Of a DNA stretch of 64,000 bases, positions 46,546 to 59,082 are shown in pieces. Source of the DNA: Halicephalobus mephisto (lineage: Eukaryota; Nematoda; Chromadorea; Rhabditida; Panagrolaimidae). Where the stretch lies: assembly GCA_009193035.1 (NCBI GenBank), contig SWDT01000081.1, positions 248,001-312,000 on the forward strand. The letters run 5' to 3'. The notes under the pieces were generated by a model. The model had not been told where the DNA came from. It did no database searches and saw only the letters and a list, made by a program, of their open reading frames with translations. How positions within the stretch are numbered: position 1 is the first letter of the stretch; each line of letters begins with the position of its first letter. The translations under genes and the position numbers were made by a program.

Positions 46546-49405
46546 TTTTATGTAAACATTGCTGTTTTTCAGTCAAACTAACACCTAAAAATACAAGCCA
46601 GATACTAAAAAGAAGTACTCCTATTGTCAACAAGGGATTTTATAAATCTGTAATTGACAACTTGCAAAAAGGTCAAATTCAGATTTTGGCAGTTTTGGAA
46701 ATCTTAACAATAAAAACAGAATTTGGACATAAAATAAAAGTCACCCAAGCGTCGGTGAATTTGACCCACGGACGCTGGAGGTTCAAATTTCGGCGAGGAC
46801 ATTTTATATATGGATTTAAAGAAATAATTTTATCCCAATTTGCAAACGTACAAAAAAATAAACATTTATTAAATTTTCTGAAAAATGAGATTTTCATTTT
46901 TTAAAGTTTGAATAAATTTTTAAATTTACGATTCTGATGTCTGAAGCTATAAAACCACTAAAACTGAAGACGGAAAACTTATTTTTCTTAATTAATTTGA
47001 ATTCGTTTTAAAGGTAAAGATGAAAAGTTGTGAGAAAATAAGATGAGTGATATGATATCCCTTGAGGGAATGTGTCAAAAGGCATAATCGACTCGTGAGA
47101 TAAACGAGGTAAATAAAACATGATATAAGCAAGCAAACAAAAAGCCAAAAATAGACAAGGATCCGGAAGACACTGAAGTTAACAGGTAGGTACAAACTCG
47201 GTTGAGAATTGAAATGAAACAAAAACTTCCCAGCTACAGTATTTGATTTGGAAAATTTTACAATCACATGTTAGAAGATTTAACGAATGTCATTAATTTC
47301 TTAACAAAGTAAATCACATTCTGTCATTGCTTAAAAATAACCAAACATGGATTTGACGTCTATTCAAAGCATTATTTTAAAAAGTTAATTAGAGGTGAGT
47401 CCATATCCACAACATCTAACGTAAAAAATAATCATTAAAATGTCCAGATTACTGTAATCTGTTATTCAATACTATTTAGACTTCAAAAAAGGCATTAATA
47501 AAGGATTTTATGATACCCTAACAAAGTGCACCTCATGTCTCCCCCTCAAGTTCAAAAATAAAAGATAATCCCCGAGACAGCTTCAAAAGTGCTTCGGGTT
47601 CTTGAAATAACACCAGGATAGACAGGACCGGACCACGTGCCCACTTGTCGAAAAACATCCGAAAAAAGACACTTGTCCACAGAAATAGAATCACAAAGTT
47701 TACGTTTTTCCAAAAATAAATTTAAATAGCATCAAACATGGACGACACGAAGTTCCATGGGATAAGTAAAGTTTACTTCTGACCTTTAAAAAATCCCAAA
47801 ATCACAGATGTATACAATAAACAATTTTTGAATTCAATGAAAATTAAATTGTATTTTGAATTAAAATGTCAATTAAAAAATAAAAAAGTTTTTCATTCAA
47901 GTCACGAAAATGAAGAATAATATTTATCAAACCTTAAGTAATCACATGGATTTTAAAATTGACCCTTATTGAAAAAAAAGCTGTTCAACAGCGGAAGAAA
48001 TTTTGCCTCAAGGAAAAAATGCAATTTCTTGAGTAAACTTTTTAAAATGGCCAAATTAAAAACGAAACGGATTCGTATAGCGACTTTGGAGGTCATCAGA
48101 TGTCCATTAATTTTTTGACGTAAAAGAATAATTTTTAAAAATTTTTCAAAACATTTTTAATGAAGAAAATTAATCTGCAAAATTATGGAAAACAGGAAAA
48201 GCAATATTTTCCGTGACAGAACACTACACGATGACGGAAAAAATACAATGCAATTAAGGTACATTGAGAAAAACTAAAAATTAAGGTACTTCGTTTTAGA
48301 GTATATTTAAAACTTTGATTTTTCTAATTCCTTTCAATTTTCCAATTGGAAGTATGTTCTTTGAAAAAGTCCCCTCAGGACCAATGACCAAAATTGCATA
48401 CGATTTCAGTTTCACAACTTATTCAAAAAAATAAAAATTATTTTCGTTGTAGAACTTAGGAGTACATTAAGAATTCAAGAAATTACAGATTATGGAATTA
48501 AAGAATTTAAATAAGGAATTGTTTAAATTTAAACAGATCTTAAAACAAAAAAATTTAACAAAGGTCTGAAAACAAAATTATTTTTGATCAAAATCCCTTA
48601 CAACGAAAATATTTTCAATTTGACAGAGATACTAAAGTGGAATTACTTCAAACTTATTGTAGATACTGTATCGAAAACCCAATTTCTCCAAAAATGCATT
48701 TCTTGAACTTTTTCCTATCATCTACTCCGTAAATTTTGAAAAGAACTCACCATGATTACTAAACTCGAACGAAAGATTAACTTTGACAGCCTTGTGATAG
48801 ATTCGCAAAAAGAATATCCCTTATCCGGTAGACCTCTCGAAATCTTTGTTTCAAGTGGAAAGCCCCTCACTTGAGTCTTTTTTTGGCTCGAGTATTCAGA
48901 AGACGAAAGCTGAAAGTGATCGTTCAAACATTAAGGAAAAAATTGTTTCGAAACAATCACGAAAATAAGTAAAAGTAGAATTCGAAAATGTTAATAAATC
49001 TGGTTATTCGATTTGCATCTCGAGATACAGTGGTTCACTTCAATCTGAGGGGAATTAACCTGTGATTTTTAGTAAATTATTCGAAAGTCAAGTTGACATA
49101 TTTTTATGCAATAAAAAACAAAAATATTTGGAAGTTAAATTGCGTCAAAGACATTGAGATCGTCATCCCCGTCGGGACCAGAACTGCAGACAGTTTCTGT
49201 TTGTTTCTTTATGATTCAAAAGTGAATCATTTCTAGAAGATATAATATAAAAATTTTCGAAAATAAAACATATGACCTAGGTTACTAATCCTCCAGTTTC
49301 GAAAGTAATGGATGACAGAAGAAACATGAAATTCATCGACCTACACATTGCGAGCGACGTTTTGTAAACAGTAACATCATATACAAAAAATAATATAATG
49401 GTTCT

Positions 49406-49465
49406 GATGCATCTATATATCGTGTTTAATGTACCGGTATATTAAATACAGTATGTAGATATATC
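49406..49465 (+). repeat. Zero-spacer inverted repeat, possible RNA hairpin
   Basis: Arms 49406-49435 and 49436-49465 match at 23 of 30 positions. All seven differences are transitions; five of them would be G-U pairs in a plus-strand RNA, leaving two C-A mismatches. Weak pairing continues about eight bases further out. A precursor-microRNA-like fold or a decayed palindrome are the two readings. Confidence 0.45.
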
Positions 49466-51177
49466 AGTACAGTCCGACGTACCCGTTGTTGTACCACGAG
49501 GGAACTGTATTCATTCAACATCTACGAACTTCACGTGAATTTCACGAAGGCTAAATTTTAAATAATTACATTGGATTTCATTTAGGATGATTTACATCCA
49601 ACTCCTGAATTTCTTCTTCAGACCAGTTTGACCTTTTTGAAAAAGTAGGCGAGCGTCGTACATAAAATTGGAACTAGTTAAGCGGAATACGAATTACTCA
49701 AATGCTTGTACTTGTAGTTATTCCCTTCAACTTTGGTCCAAAGGAAAAAACCATGTAGTAAGGAAGGAGATACTACAATAGTTAATGCATTAAAAAGGTA
49801 AAATTAAGACCTAAGTTCTATTTTCTTTCTGGGACCAAGTTCTGTTTTCCTATCAAGATTAAATTCGAAAAAACTAAAATCCTATTCCTGGGTCTCAGAG
49901 ACTTGTATAAAGTAGATGACCGAACTTCCGTGTGTTGAAATATCCACAGTCGCGGCTTGTTTATACGCATTACTTAGTTCATGGTATCAAAACAACAATA
50001 AAGCGCTTATTGTTTGAAAGAACTACTTGACTTCTAAATCTACTGTATTGGGATAAAAGTCCTCGGATTATTCGGGCTTTGAACCCACTAGATAAATCCC
50101 ATGAGTGTAACGGAACAATCCGTCTGTTAATCATACAAAATCAAAGGCATCCCTGTGGACGAAGATGTAGCTAGAAACTTATTCAGAAGAGGCAAGTAAT
50201 CTTTGTCCCTGTGACTTTTCTCATACTTCTATGAAAATTAGTAATGGGTGTCATTACGTAATCTATCCGACACAAGTTTTTAGAATATTCCGGGAATTTT
50301 TAAAACTTGACGTTTCATGTGCTAGTTCCAAGGGTTTATTAAGTTTTCGAATATCCGCACAACTTCTACAGTTTTAGAAAACTTCAGAAACTCTCATTAG
50401 ATTCTAAAATTTCCCATCGATTCCTACGAGATTTTAAAAAGATCCAGACAGTTAAATGAAATGGTTAAAGATTCAAAAATCCTACACTAGATTCTAATGT
50501 TCCGACAACTAGGATTTTAAAAACACGGAACTACTTCTTTAGTATCATCCAGATTTTTCGTAATATTAGAGGAATGTAATTACACCAAATTCACTCCTCT
50601 GACTACATCCATTGCTCTGATCAATGTCAGTCAATCTCAATTTTTAATAAATTTAAGCATGTCACTTTTCAATTAAAAAATAAACTAAATCCTTTATAGA
50701 TAATTTCAATTTTGGATAATCTTTAGCCTGCAAATGCTTTTAGAATTAAAACTGGAAAAATTAATATAAAGATAAAAGTGAACCATTGAAAGGGATTAAG
50801 ATTGCAATCAAAAAAGGTCATAAGAAATATGAAAATAATAAAAACTAAGAAATTTACCACATACATAGCTTTGTAAAGATACGGTGGGCTTAATAAAACA
50901 TCATTAACAAACAAGTAGCAGACTGAAAATAAGAAAATCAACGATTATCTGGACAACGTAGCGAAGCCAGACCGAATTGATACTTCGAATTATTGCTTCA
51001 GGATTTAGCACAATTGCAAAAATATAATTAAAAACTGATTAAAAAGAATTATGATGCTTAAAGTTCACTATTTTGATTTTTGGTTCAAGAATTAAGTAGA
51101 TTTTTATCATCATTTACGTCAATAGTGTAAATCAACACTGCTAAAACGCAATCAATTCGAAGAAAATGATCTTGAAA

Positions 51178-51370
51178 CGAAAAACTCTGCGTATTAATTA
51201 TCTGCACTATTAAAACTAAAAAACAGCTGTGTACCTATTTGTTATTGTTATTTTGTCTCTATTTCCAAGTGTCATTGATATAGTCAACTGTTCTAATGTA
51301 TCCCTATCTTTTATGTGATGCCAGAGCGAAAAATCCTGGGTATTAATTATCTGCACTATTAAAGTCAAAA
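51178..51370. repeat. Pair of 44-bp direct repeats, 149 bp apart
   Basis: Copies at 51178-51221 and 51327-51370 share GTATTAATTATCTGCACTAT exactly, with near-identical flanks, while the sequence between does not repeat. TTAATTA is a homeodomain-type core, so a duplicated regulatory element is conceivable. Confidence 0.6.
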
Positions 51371-53954
51371 GATATTTTTATTTGGTATTATAAATATGTT
51401 GTTTATACTATTGTTCCTTATTGGAAAACAGGCCATCTTCCTTAACTTTACTCACATAATGTTACTAACGATATCTACTTCGGATTGTCAGATGGATCAT
51501 CTGGACTCACCGTCTTATTATCCATTTGTAATATCAAGTATCGGCTTTCTTAAGTAACCCAAAATTGTTTTTTAGTAGTCCGCTGCTTGAAAGTAAACCA
51601 GATAAGCACTTTTAAGATAATCCACGACATAGATATAAACAAAAAGAATGTCTGGGTATATTTTCCCTATGGACATTTCTAGTGCACTTGTGATCTTTGG
51701 TAAATTGTCACCGTTGTTACTGAAACGTGGGAACATACAAACCTCCACAAGAGTCATCATTAATCATTTGGACTCTTCTGAAAATTCCTAACCTCATTAC
51801 TATTCAGGGGTGTCTTACCCTCTTTCGACGCTACGTAAAAAGTAATTTATTTGATGGGCATTTTCCAGTCTGGGAAAACAAACACTTGTCTAATTTCCCG
51901 ATTGAACTCCAAAATACTTGAAGTAATTAAAAATAGGTGGCGAGTTCAGTCAATCGCACAACCACGTGGGGTGTTTCACTTACTGTAAACAAGAAAGTAT
52001 CAAAGTATGAAAACGAAAACTTAATTAAAAAACTCGGGATATTTTCTAAGAAAGATATCTGGAATTCTCCTCCAGGTAGGGTGAATGGGAAATGCGGTTG
52101 AACTTTAGGATTTGTGAGGCATGGAATAAACAAAACAGTGACTAAGAAATAGTTTTCTTTTCGGGATGAAAAAAGCATTCGAATTTTATATTTTACAATA
52201 AACAGGAAATTGTGTAGAATTGCAATAATCCGGTAGTTGTATTAATATTGCAAAATATATATTCAAGGAAATTGCAAACTTTCAAAACTAAATTCAAATG
52301 TAGCAATTGAATGTTATTACTTTTTATAAATTTTTATTAATACTTCCGCGTTTTTTGACCCAAAAAAAACTTCATGACTTTGGGGCCAGTGATGTCAATC
52401 TTTGATACCAATCTCATAAAAGGATAAATTATTCAACCTCAACGCGAACGGTCGTTTTAATATTTTTAATAACTTTTTGAACAGCTCTGTATGTTTTCGG
52501 CTCTTTTTATATCTACTAGATTCCATATAACTCCTGTTTACCAGTTATAAAAACAGAGAAAAATCAGAAGCCAACAGTGTCAAAAGCAGCCGAATGATCC
52601 TTCGTGCTAAGACTAAAGTTCAACAGCCAAGCAACATGTTGACTTAATTTACTTTTTAAAAAGTACTTTAAAACAATAAAAGCACCAAAAAGTCCAAAGA
52701 ATGAAAATTCTTATTCTTTGAATAAAAGGTTGAAAAATGAATTATCTGAATAAATCAAAATAATAATTACTCCAAAAATAGCAGACCACCTTCTTCAATA
52801 CTAAACTCTAGTAAAAATGTAAATTTACTACTTCCAAAGCTCTTTTTTTCTAAACCTTTTCACGAGGTTTGAGATCAACAATATCAAAGGATTTTGTTAC
52901 GGCTTATCAGGTCAAAAAGTGCCGGAAGTATAAAAAAATCCAGAAGTTTATCCGATTCTCTTGGTTATAAAAATAATCTGACCTCAATTTTGCCAAAAAA
53001 AAGACAAAAATGACGTCTCTAAACTTTTTAGAGGATTAAAGGTGGGATGTCAAAGGAGGGGCTGCTGTTAATAAAAAAAGAATTAAAAACAATATGGACC
53101 ACGATGTACGTTAGGATTAGAGATACAAATAAAAAATAAATGTACCGTGTTTTCACTTTGAAAAAGGGAGAAATTGATCAATTTATTTTAAAAATGGAAT
53201 ATTTGAGCGGTTAAAATTAAATTTTTGACATTTTGGCAATTAACGACAAAAAACATCACCCGAATACCAGCTGGCACAAGTAATGTAAATTTTAAAAAAT
53301 CGTAACAGCTTCGAAGTAATTAAATTCCAATAAATGTCATGAAGCCAGAAATTATGAGTGGGTAAACTTACGAGATTAGGTTCGTAGACTGAACTTTTAG
53401 GAATTAAAGAAAAACAAGGACAAAATTGGCCTAAATTCTGAGTCAGTTCCACTCCGCCTGATTTAACTAATTTTACGGAATCATTTCATCCCGATATTCA
53501 ACATCTTGAAGAATGAAATCACTAAAATGACGATATTTAAATACTTTTCAAATTTTGGATTTTCATTTAAGCTCAAAATAAAGTCTAAACGACAATAAAC
53601 AAACAATAATGGAAACCTTGAGAAAATTAAATTGTACCTGATGTACTGTATTCTACGTTTTATTCTGGAGAATTACGTATAGCTCTGTCCATACTTTTTT
53701 GGAATTTAATACATAATAGACTACTTCCTTGAATGTATGCTAAAAATATAGCAGCGCAAATTGCGCAAAGTTCATTCTGGATTCCGAATTAGTTTTCAAA
53801 GCAAAAACCATTATTGGATTAGGTCATACAATATGAAAGGAACCTTAGGAAATAGCTTCAATGGAAGTAGAATGGCATCCGGAAAATTTGATTTTTTTAA
53901 ACGTTATCTTGTTCTTGCATTGAATCTCTCAAAGTTACTGGTTAAAATAGTTTT

Positions 53955-54250
53955 AAAAGAGATTGGATAGTGTTCAAAAAGTGCGAAAACTTGGATTTCC
54001 CGGATACCATCCTGGTTTCAGATTGGAGTTGTCGAAGATACTGATCAAAAACAGCTGATAAAAAATCTGGATAATGTCCAAAATATTTAAAAATTTAGTT
54101 TTGGTAGACACTATCCTTGGTTTTTATTGAAGCTGTTCAAGACGCGGGTCAAACAGTTGCAATGAAAAGACAAAATAGTGTCTGGAAAATTCGCAGATGG
54201 AAAATTCTTAGCTACTATTTGAAGTTCTATTGGAGCTGTTTTCCAAGATT
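53955..54250. repeat. Dispersed repeat, about three units
   Basis: ggatagtgttcaaaa, attggagttgtcg, aacagctgataaaa, ggataatgtcc, tagacactatcc at about 54107, tattgaagctgttc, gcaatgaaaag, aatagtgtctggaaaa at about 54174 and tattggagctgttttcc at about 54230. Confidence 0.8.
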
Positions 54251-55597
54251 TAACATTATTTACTGTGTAGAAATATGGATAGACAAAACCACAATCAACC
54301 TTGACAAAAATACTGTCCATAATCGATTGTTCATTACTTCCATGCCAATATTAGATTGTATATAGTGTCAGAGTCACGTTTATCTAATACGATTACCGTC
54401 TCTAAATTAAGTATCTAATTGGATAAAATGTATCTAGGTGCTGCAGTAGCGTGAAAAATAAATCGTAGTAGCCTATCTCTACAAAATGTGTTCGAGTTTA
54501 AAATTAAATACACCCACAAATAACTTCACAAATGAGAAATTCCATCAATTATTACAATTCGTAAAGGACAGTAAGCTGTAAATAAAAAATGTCAAATGCA
54601 ATTTTGACTGTAAAAACTCCAAAAAGCACTACAAGTGAAGTGAAGCATAACAATTCGAAGTTTATCAAATTATAATTTTCTGAACTTTAATGTTGAACAG
54701 CAGGGTGAGGTCGTGAAGAAAGCGTTGCTGACGACGTCAAACATAAGGAAGTGCGGGTGTGGGTAAACAGTAACTTTGCCCCCAAATACGTCTCAAGAGG
54801 AAAATTATTCAAGAAATAATGTCCACACAAAACGGGCTGTAAAAAGAAAGTTAGTCCCAGAACGAAATCAGTTGGTAAAATCGTTCAACTCTCAAGAGGA
54901 ATATTAGGAAATAATTCCTTCTTTTTGTAGCTGATTAAACTCTAAATAACGAGATTCAGAAAATTAAGAAATTCACATGAATAGGGCTTCTATTTAGGAC
55001 CAACGACAATTCTAAAAAAAGCACTTTTTGTGTGATTCTAAGTAGAAGCCATACATACGATTCTGCATATTTGTAAGCTGACGTTTAAAGTTTAAATTTG
55101 CAGCTATTAACGTAATTTCGGATTAGCATTTAGTTTCAAAAAATATTCCTACGACAAACACGGTTTAATGAAATCTCGTATTATCGAAATCCATGTCCTG
55201 CTGAGTAACTTGAAGCCGAAATCTCTTATCAAACATAAAACATTTAAAAATGCAAAATCTAAACAAAAGGTGGCAGGAAGTATCATAACAATAATGATTT
55301 GTAAACAAAAGTTAGCTGTCTTACCAAGAATGAGTTTAAAAAACATGATGAGGAAGGTCTCTAGACAGGATTTCTGTAGGAAATGGTTGTCCACGAAGTA
55401 AGCCTTATTCGGTCAACTTTAAGACCGTTTGAATGACAACTTTAGTAAGCTGTTTTGAGGGGGAAATAGCGTAAAGACAAGGAACTAAAAAGTTTAATTT
55501 CAGAAATGCGGGGGGAAAACTTTTAAAAAAACAATGATTAACCCTCATCCTTTGAAAGATAAAAAACAGAATAAAAATAAACACTAAAAGACTATAT

Positions 55598-55690
55598 CAT
55601 TAGAGCTGTCATTAGGATAGTGACTGAGGAAATTAAAAGTGGGAATTTTGTGAACACTATCCAGTAATTCCATAGAACTATTTTTGGAAA
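55598..55690. repeat. Dispersed repeat, one unit
   Basis: attagagctgtcatt, ggatagtgactgagg, gtgaacactatcc and catagaactattttt in order. Confidence 0.7.
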
Positions 55691-57180
55691 CTAGGAGAAA
55701 AAAGAAAATAGTAGTCATTATTCAAAAATGCAATGTAGATAATTACTATATGTTAGATTCTAATTACCAGCAGACACTATTATCTTTTAGTCGTTGATCT
55801 ATAGTCTTAAGTCAAGAATTCTAAGATGTAAATTTAGTTTTTTTGTGGCGAAATTTAAACAATCCTTGCAATTGCAAAAAATATTTATTAATTTCCTAAT
55901 CTTTAAATACTTCGTCTAATGTTAAAATTAATATTCCTATTTCGAACTCTGTGAAATTTGTTTTTTTTAATATACATTTCGGATTATTTTTTCTTTTTAT
56001 TATTGACTAATGAGGTGAACGTTTTTTATTTTCACATTCATATCAAATAAAAAATTCAACTCTAAATGCTCAAAAAAGTATATTTTCTCATGCTAAACTC
56101 CAGGATAACAAGTTTAAAAAGTGGGAAATTTTCATGTTTGTTATTTTTGAGATATGTAAAATGTTCAAAAATCATCTTTTGAAACAAAAATAACTCGATG
56201 AATATTAGAAAGGATTTAATCATTCCTTTTTTAGAAGTTTGAATAATTATTTTGTTTTGATTAATAACAAAAAATACAAAGTTAAATGGCTTTTGAAATA
56301 TGAGGGAACTTTGGAAAAATTTTGAAGGAACTTTGGAACAGAACAATAGGGCTTAGAGATTATTTCTAAAACATAAGGAAAATTTCCACATCACATTTCT
56401 ACCAAAACTTCCTTCTAATTTAGTAACTTTCAATGTTAATCAAAATAACAAAGTTATACACATTTCATAAAAAAGAGTTGGAGATTGTTCAATTTTCTAT
56501 TGAATTAGAAAGCTTTAAAGTTCGAATCTTCTTGTAGAATATCTTCTAAATTATCTACCACATGTTTAATTTAGTTGCTTTATTCGTTTTTTAAAAGTTA
56601 TACAGGATTTGACAATCTAAATACAAATAAAAAGTGAATTATGAAATTCTAAAAAAACTTTGTGCTTGTGGTCGATTTACTGATGTCCTTTACCTATGAA
56701 GTCACTTTGGCATTTTGTCTCTGTAAAAATTTCAAATTCATTTCCAAATAAAACTGACTTAGAGAAGTAAACTTAATGAGGTTCGGAAAACTTTTTAAAT
56801 AACTTCCGTTTTTTACGTTTTTATTATGTATGGAAAATAGCCAAATTAAATAATCTTAACTGAAGGAAATTCCAAATCGTCAATTAAGTAATGTTGCATG
56901 TGTAAATAAGCAAGTTATTATTGAAAACGAAAATTACCGATTTTATCGGAATTGCGAAAGTTTGTTTTTCAAGAGTTGCCTTCATCCACATGATTGTTGT
57001 TTTCTTACCTCTCGCTCAGCAATTCAGCTTTACCGATTTTCTCAAACTTTTGCACTTGAATTTTTTGTTGTCTACAAAATTAACTACAATCCCTTTTTTC
57101 AGAAATTATTATTTCTGACTTCTAAAATAATCCCATAATCACGGCCGGATTCCAAATATTTGTTTTCAATCCCTTGTCAG

Positions 57181-57718
57181 CTTTCGACGAGGGATACTGT
57201 GTCAGAAGCTTTCAACAGCAGAAATCCCATCAAGATAATCAAAGAATTAAGGAGGTTAAGCAGGATCCAGAAACGAAGACCAGTTATGGCTTCTTCAAAA
57301 AGAAAAATAAAATCCAAACTTCCACGACCGAGAAAATCGTTTTTGTCCAAGACCCCAAACAATACAAAACTGGTAACTCAACTCCAGCCAGAGCTTCGAA
57401 AAAGAAAACAAAGTTGATTTACAAACTCTTGGACATCTTCCAATTCAAAGGTATTGTTTCGTTCCAAGACCCAAGCTATTCAAAACTTTCCTTTCAGGAT
57501 CTTGTTCGAATTCCACTCCTAAACACAGAACCTCCAGAACTCGCTACTCCAGTCACTCCTCAACGTTATCTGATTTCGAGCCGATGCCGACTATCTACGA
57601 AGAAATCGAAGAAGAGAGGATCTACAGCACTCGTACAGTTCCTGGGAAATTCCCAATTCTCACTTATACCAGAAGCCTTAGACACAAATCACATCAGATA
57701 AATACTAACTTGAGATAA
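57181..57718 (+). CDS. Uncharacterised small basic protein (3' exons)
   Basis: Two exons are supported: 57181-57450 (after cccttgtcag, entering with two bases of a split codon) and 57498-57718, joined across a 47-bp intron in phase 1 (FQFKG-SCSNSTPKHRTSRTRY). The first part is Lys-rich (SYGFFKKKNKIQTSTTEK). The end is acidic then aromatic (TIYEEIEEERIYSTRTVPGK, FPILTYTRSLRHKS). No domain is recognised and the start codon was not found; an upstream exon must exist in the gene-poor tract. AATAAA at 57736-57741 fits its 3' end. It is the first of three closely spaced plus-strand genes. Confidence 0.55.
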
Positions 57719-57996
57719 AACAAATAATATCCTTCAATAAAATGCTACTTCACTATTTTGTCGAAAGAACAGGTCCCAACGCGAAAGAAAGCACGAGCGA
57801 TGTCGTCTTTTTTGTCGCGTTGTTCTCTTTTGTGCCAAACAATTCTAATTAACATCGTGACTTGGAATGCGTTTTGTCGATTTTTAACAAGGGGACTTTC
57901 CTTTTTTGTTGCCGAAGTGTAATTTGTACTTTACTATTTATTGAAATACTTTCTTGTTATCGTAAATTCATATATCGATTTTTGCTATAATCCAGG

Positions 57997-58932
57997 ATGC
58001 TGTCAAGACAACGGGCTCTCCAAGTCCCTGACCCCCCGACAGACCCTCCTTCCCCAGCCAGATCTGATCCAGGAGCTGATGAAATAGTCAACTTGCCCAG
58101 TCCAGAGTTGTATGTACCAAGCAGGTTGATGTTAAGAAGGGAGGACACACCGTCACCCGACAGCTTGATCAGTCCTGAACTGTACGACAACATTGCCGGA
58201 TATATCAAGGCGAAAGAAGAATCGAATCTTCAGAAGTCCTTTGACGACTACTATTCCAAGGAAGCTAGAGTTGCCGCATTGATACAGGAACGGGAATTGC
58301 AGGATAAGGTGGATAAAATCAAAGAAAAATTACAAGATGCTGAAAAAAGGAAATTACTCGCGAGAATAAAGAAATGGAAAGCTGCACATGCTTACAAAAC
58401 GAAAACACTCGAAATCAGACAACGACTTCACAACAAAAAACTTCAAGAACAAGAAGAACAACGGAGACGAGATGAATCAAGAAGACTGGCAGCCGCCCAG
58501 GCAGAGGCGACAAGACTCCAACAACTCCAACAGAACCAAACAAACGCCTTGAACCAACTCATGCTAGCAATGATGAGTGTCCCCGGTTTAGATGCTAGTT
58601 ACTTAACCACAAATGCAGCCAAACAACAGCAACTGCACCAAATCATGTTGTTTCTGGCAGAACGTCAGAAACAACAACAAGCTCAGCAATTCCAGCAGCA
58701 GGCTCAACAATATCAACAACAGCAGTTTTTGGAGATGCAAATGAGGTTATATCAACAACAGCAACAACAACAGCAACAACAACAACAACAGCAAAGTCAG
58801 CAACAACAACTTCAAACATTGGTGCAGCAAGTTTCCCAACTGCAGAATTTACCTCCAGAACACCTCAATCAACTACTCGCTCAATTGTCTCAAGTTCCTC
58901 AGTCCGCAACCACTCAAGCCAAACCGAAATAA
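57997..58932 (+). CDS. Gln-rich coiled-coil protein, unknown function
   Basis: A single exon of 311 codons from ATG 57997 to TAA. The first 60 residues are Pro/Ser-rich and acidic (VPDPPTDPPSPARSDPGADE). Residues about 75-180 form a charged coiled coil (IQERELQDKVDKIKEKLQDA, KKWKAAHAYKTKTLEIRQRL, EEQRRRDESRRLAAAQ). The rest is Gln-rich with an uninterrupted run of over 10 Gln near residue 255, encoded by mixed CAA and CAG. No catalytic domain is seen. Such proteins are often transcription or RNA-granule scaffolds, but nothing here proves that. ATG follows a tccag acceptor-like site, so it may be trans-spliced. The next gene's ATG is only 150 bp past the stop. Confidence 0.82.
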   Translation: MLSRQRALQVPDPPTDPPSPARSDPGADEIVNLPSPELYVPSRLMLRREDTPSPDSLISPELYDNIAGYIKAKEESNLQKSFDDYYSKEARVAALIQERELQDKVDKIKEKLQDAEKRKLLARIKKWKAAHAYKTKTLEIRQRLHNKKLQEQEEQRRRDESRRLAAAQAEATRLQQLQQNQTNALNQLMLAMMSVPGLDASYLTTNAAKQQQLHQIMLFLAERQKQQQAQQFQQQAQQYQQQQFLEMQMRLYQQQQQQQQQQQQQQSQQQQLQTLVQQVSQLQNLPPEHLNQLLAQLSQVPQSATTQAKPK

Positions 58933-59082
58933 TTTTCTTCATATATCGATTTTCGTTTCTGTTGATCTCACGTGTTTCCGTGTTGTTCATTTTGGGTTGT
59001 TTTCAAGTTTTCTAATAAAAAATTTCAGGACAACGACCTGGTCATGTATCAGCGCCGCAGGTGAGGAATCTGAATTTTCATC
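58933..59082 (+). promoter_or_regulatory. Operon-like intercistronic region
   Basis: AATAAA at 59014-59019 is followed within a dozen bases by a tttcag acceptor at about 59028, then 54 bases to the EDEM3 ATG. In nematodes a poly(A) signal and trans-splice acceptor roughly 100 bp apart or less mark an SL2-type operon junction. The sequence after the acceptor carries a gtgagg donor at about 59061, so a short untranslated exon is another reading. Confidence 0.45.

Larger units (their letters stand above)
44074..57180. other. Gene-poor tract of about 13 kb
   Basis: No frame longer than about 90 codons and none with protein-like composition or good splice partners. It contains the GPCR promoter side, three arrays of the dispersed repeat (46270-46545, 53955-54250, 55598-55690), a 60-bp head-to-head inverted repeat (49406-49465), a 44-bp duplicated element (51178-51370), and an imperfect TTCTAGAA-like stretch (about 50280-50530). 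Small exons of flanking genes may be hidden here. No tRNA or other RNA gene was recognised. Confidence 0.5.

Noticed and set aside
44074..57180. Search for tRNA, 5S rRNA, CRISPR-like arrays or transposase genes in the gene-poor tract
   Set aside because: No paired cloverleaf with a TTCGA-type loop, no regularly spaced identical repeats with unique spacers, and no transposase or reverse-transcriptase motif was found by eye.
57160..57417. 85-codon basic frame at the small-protein gene
   Set aside because: It does not join in phase with the clearly coding exon at 57498, whereas the overlapping frame does.
58741..58811. Possible CAG microsatellite as an unstable repeat
   Set aside because: CAA and CAG codons alternate irregularly, which favours a maintained Gln tract over a pure expanding array.
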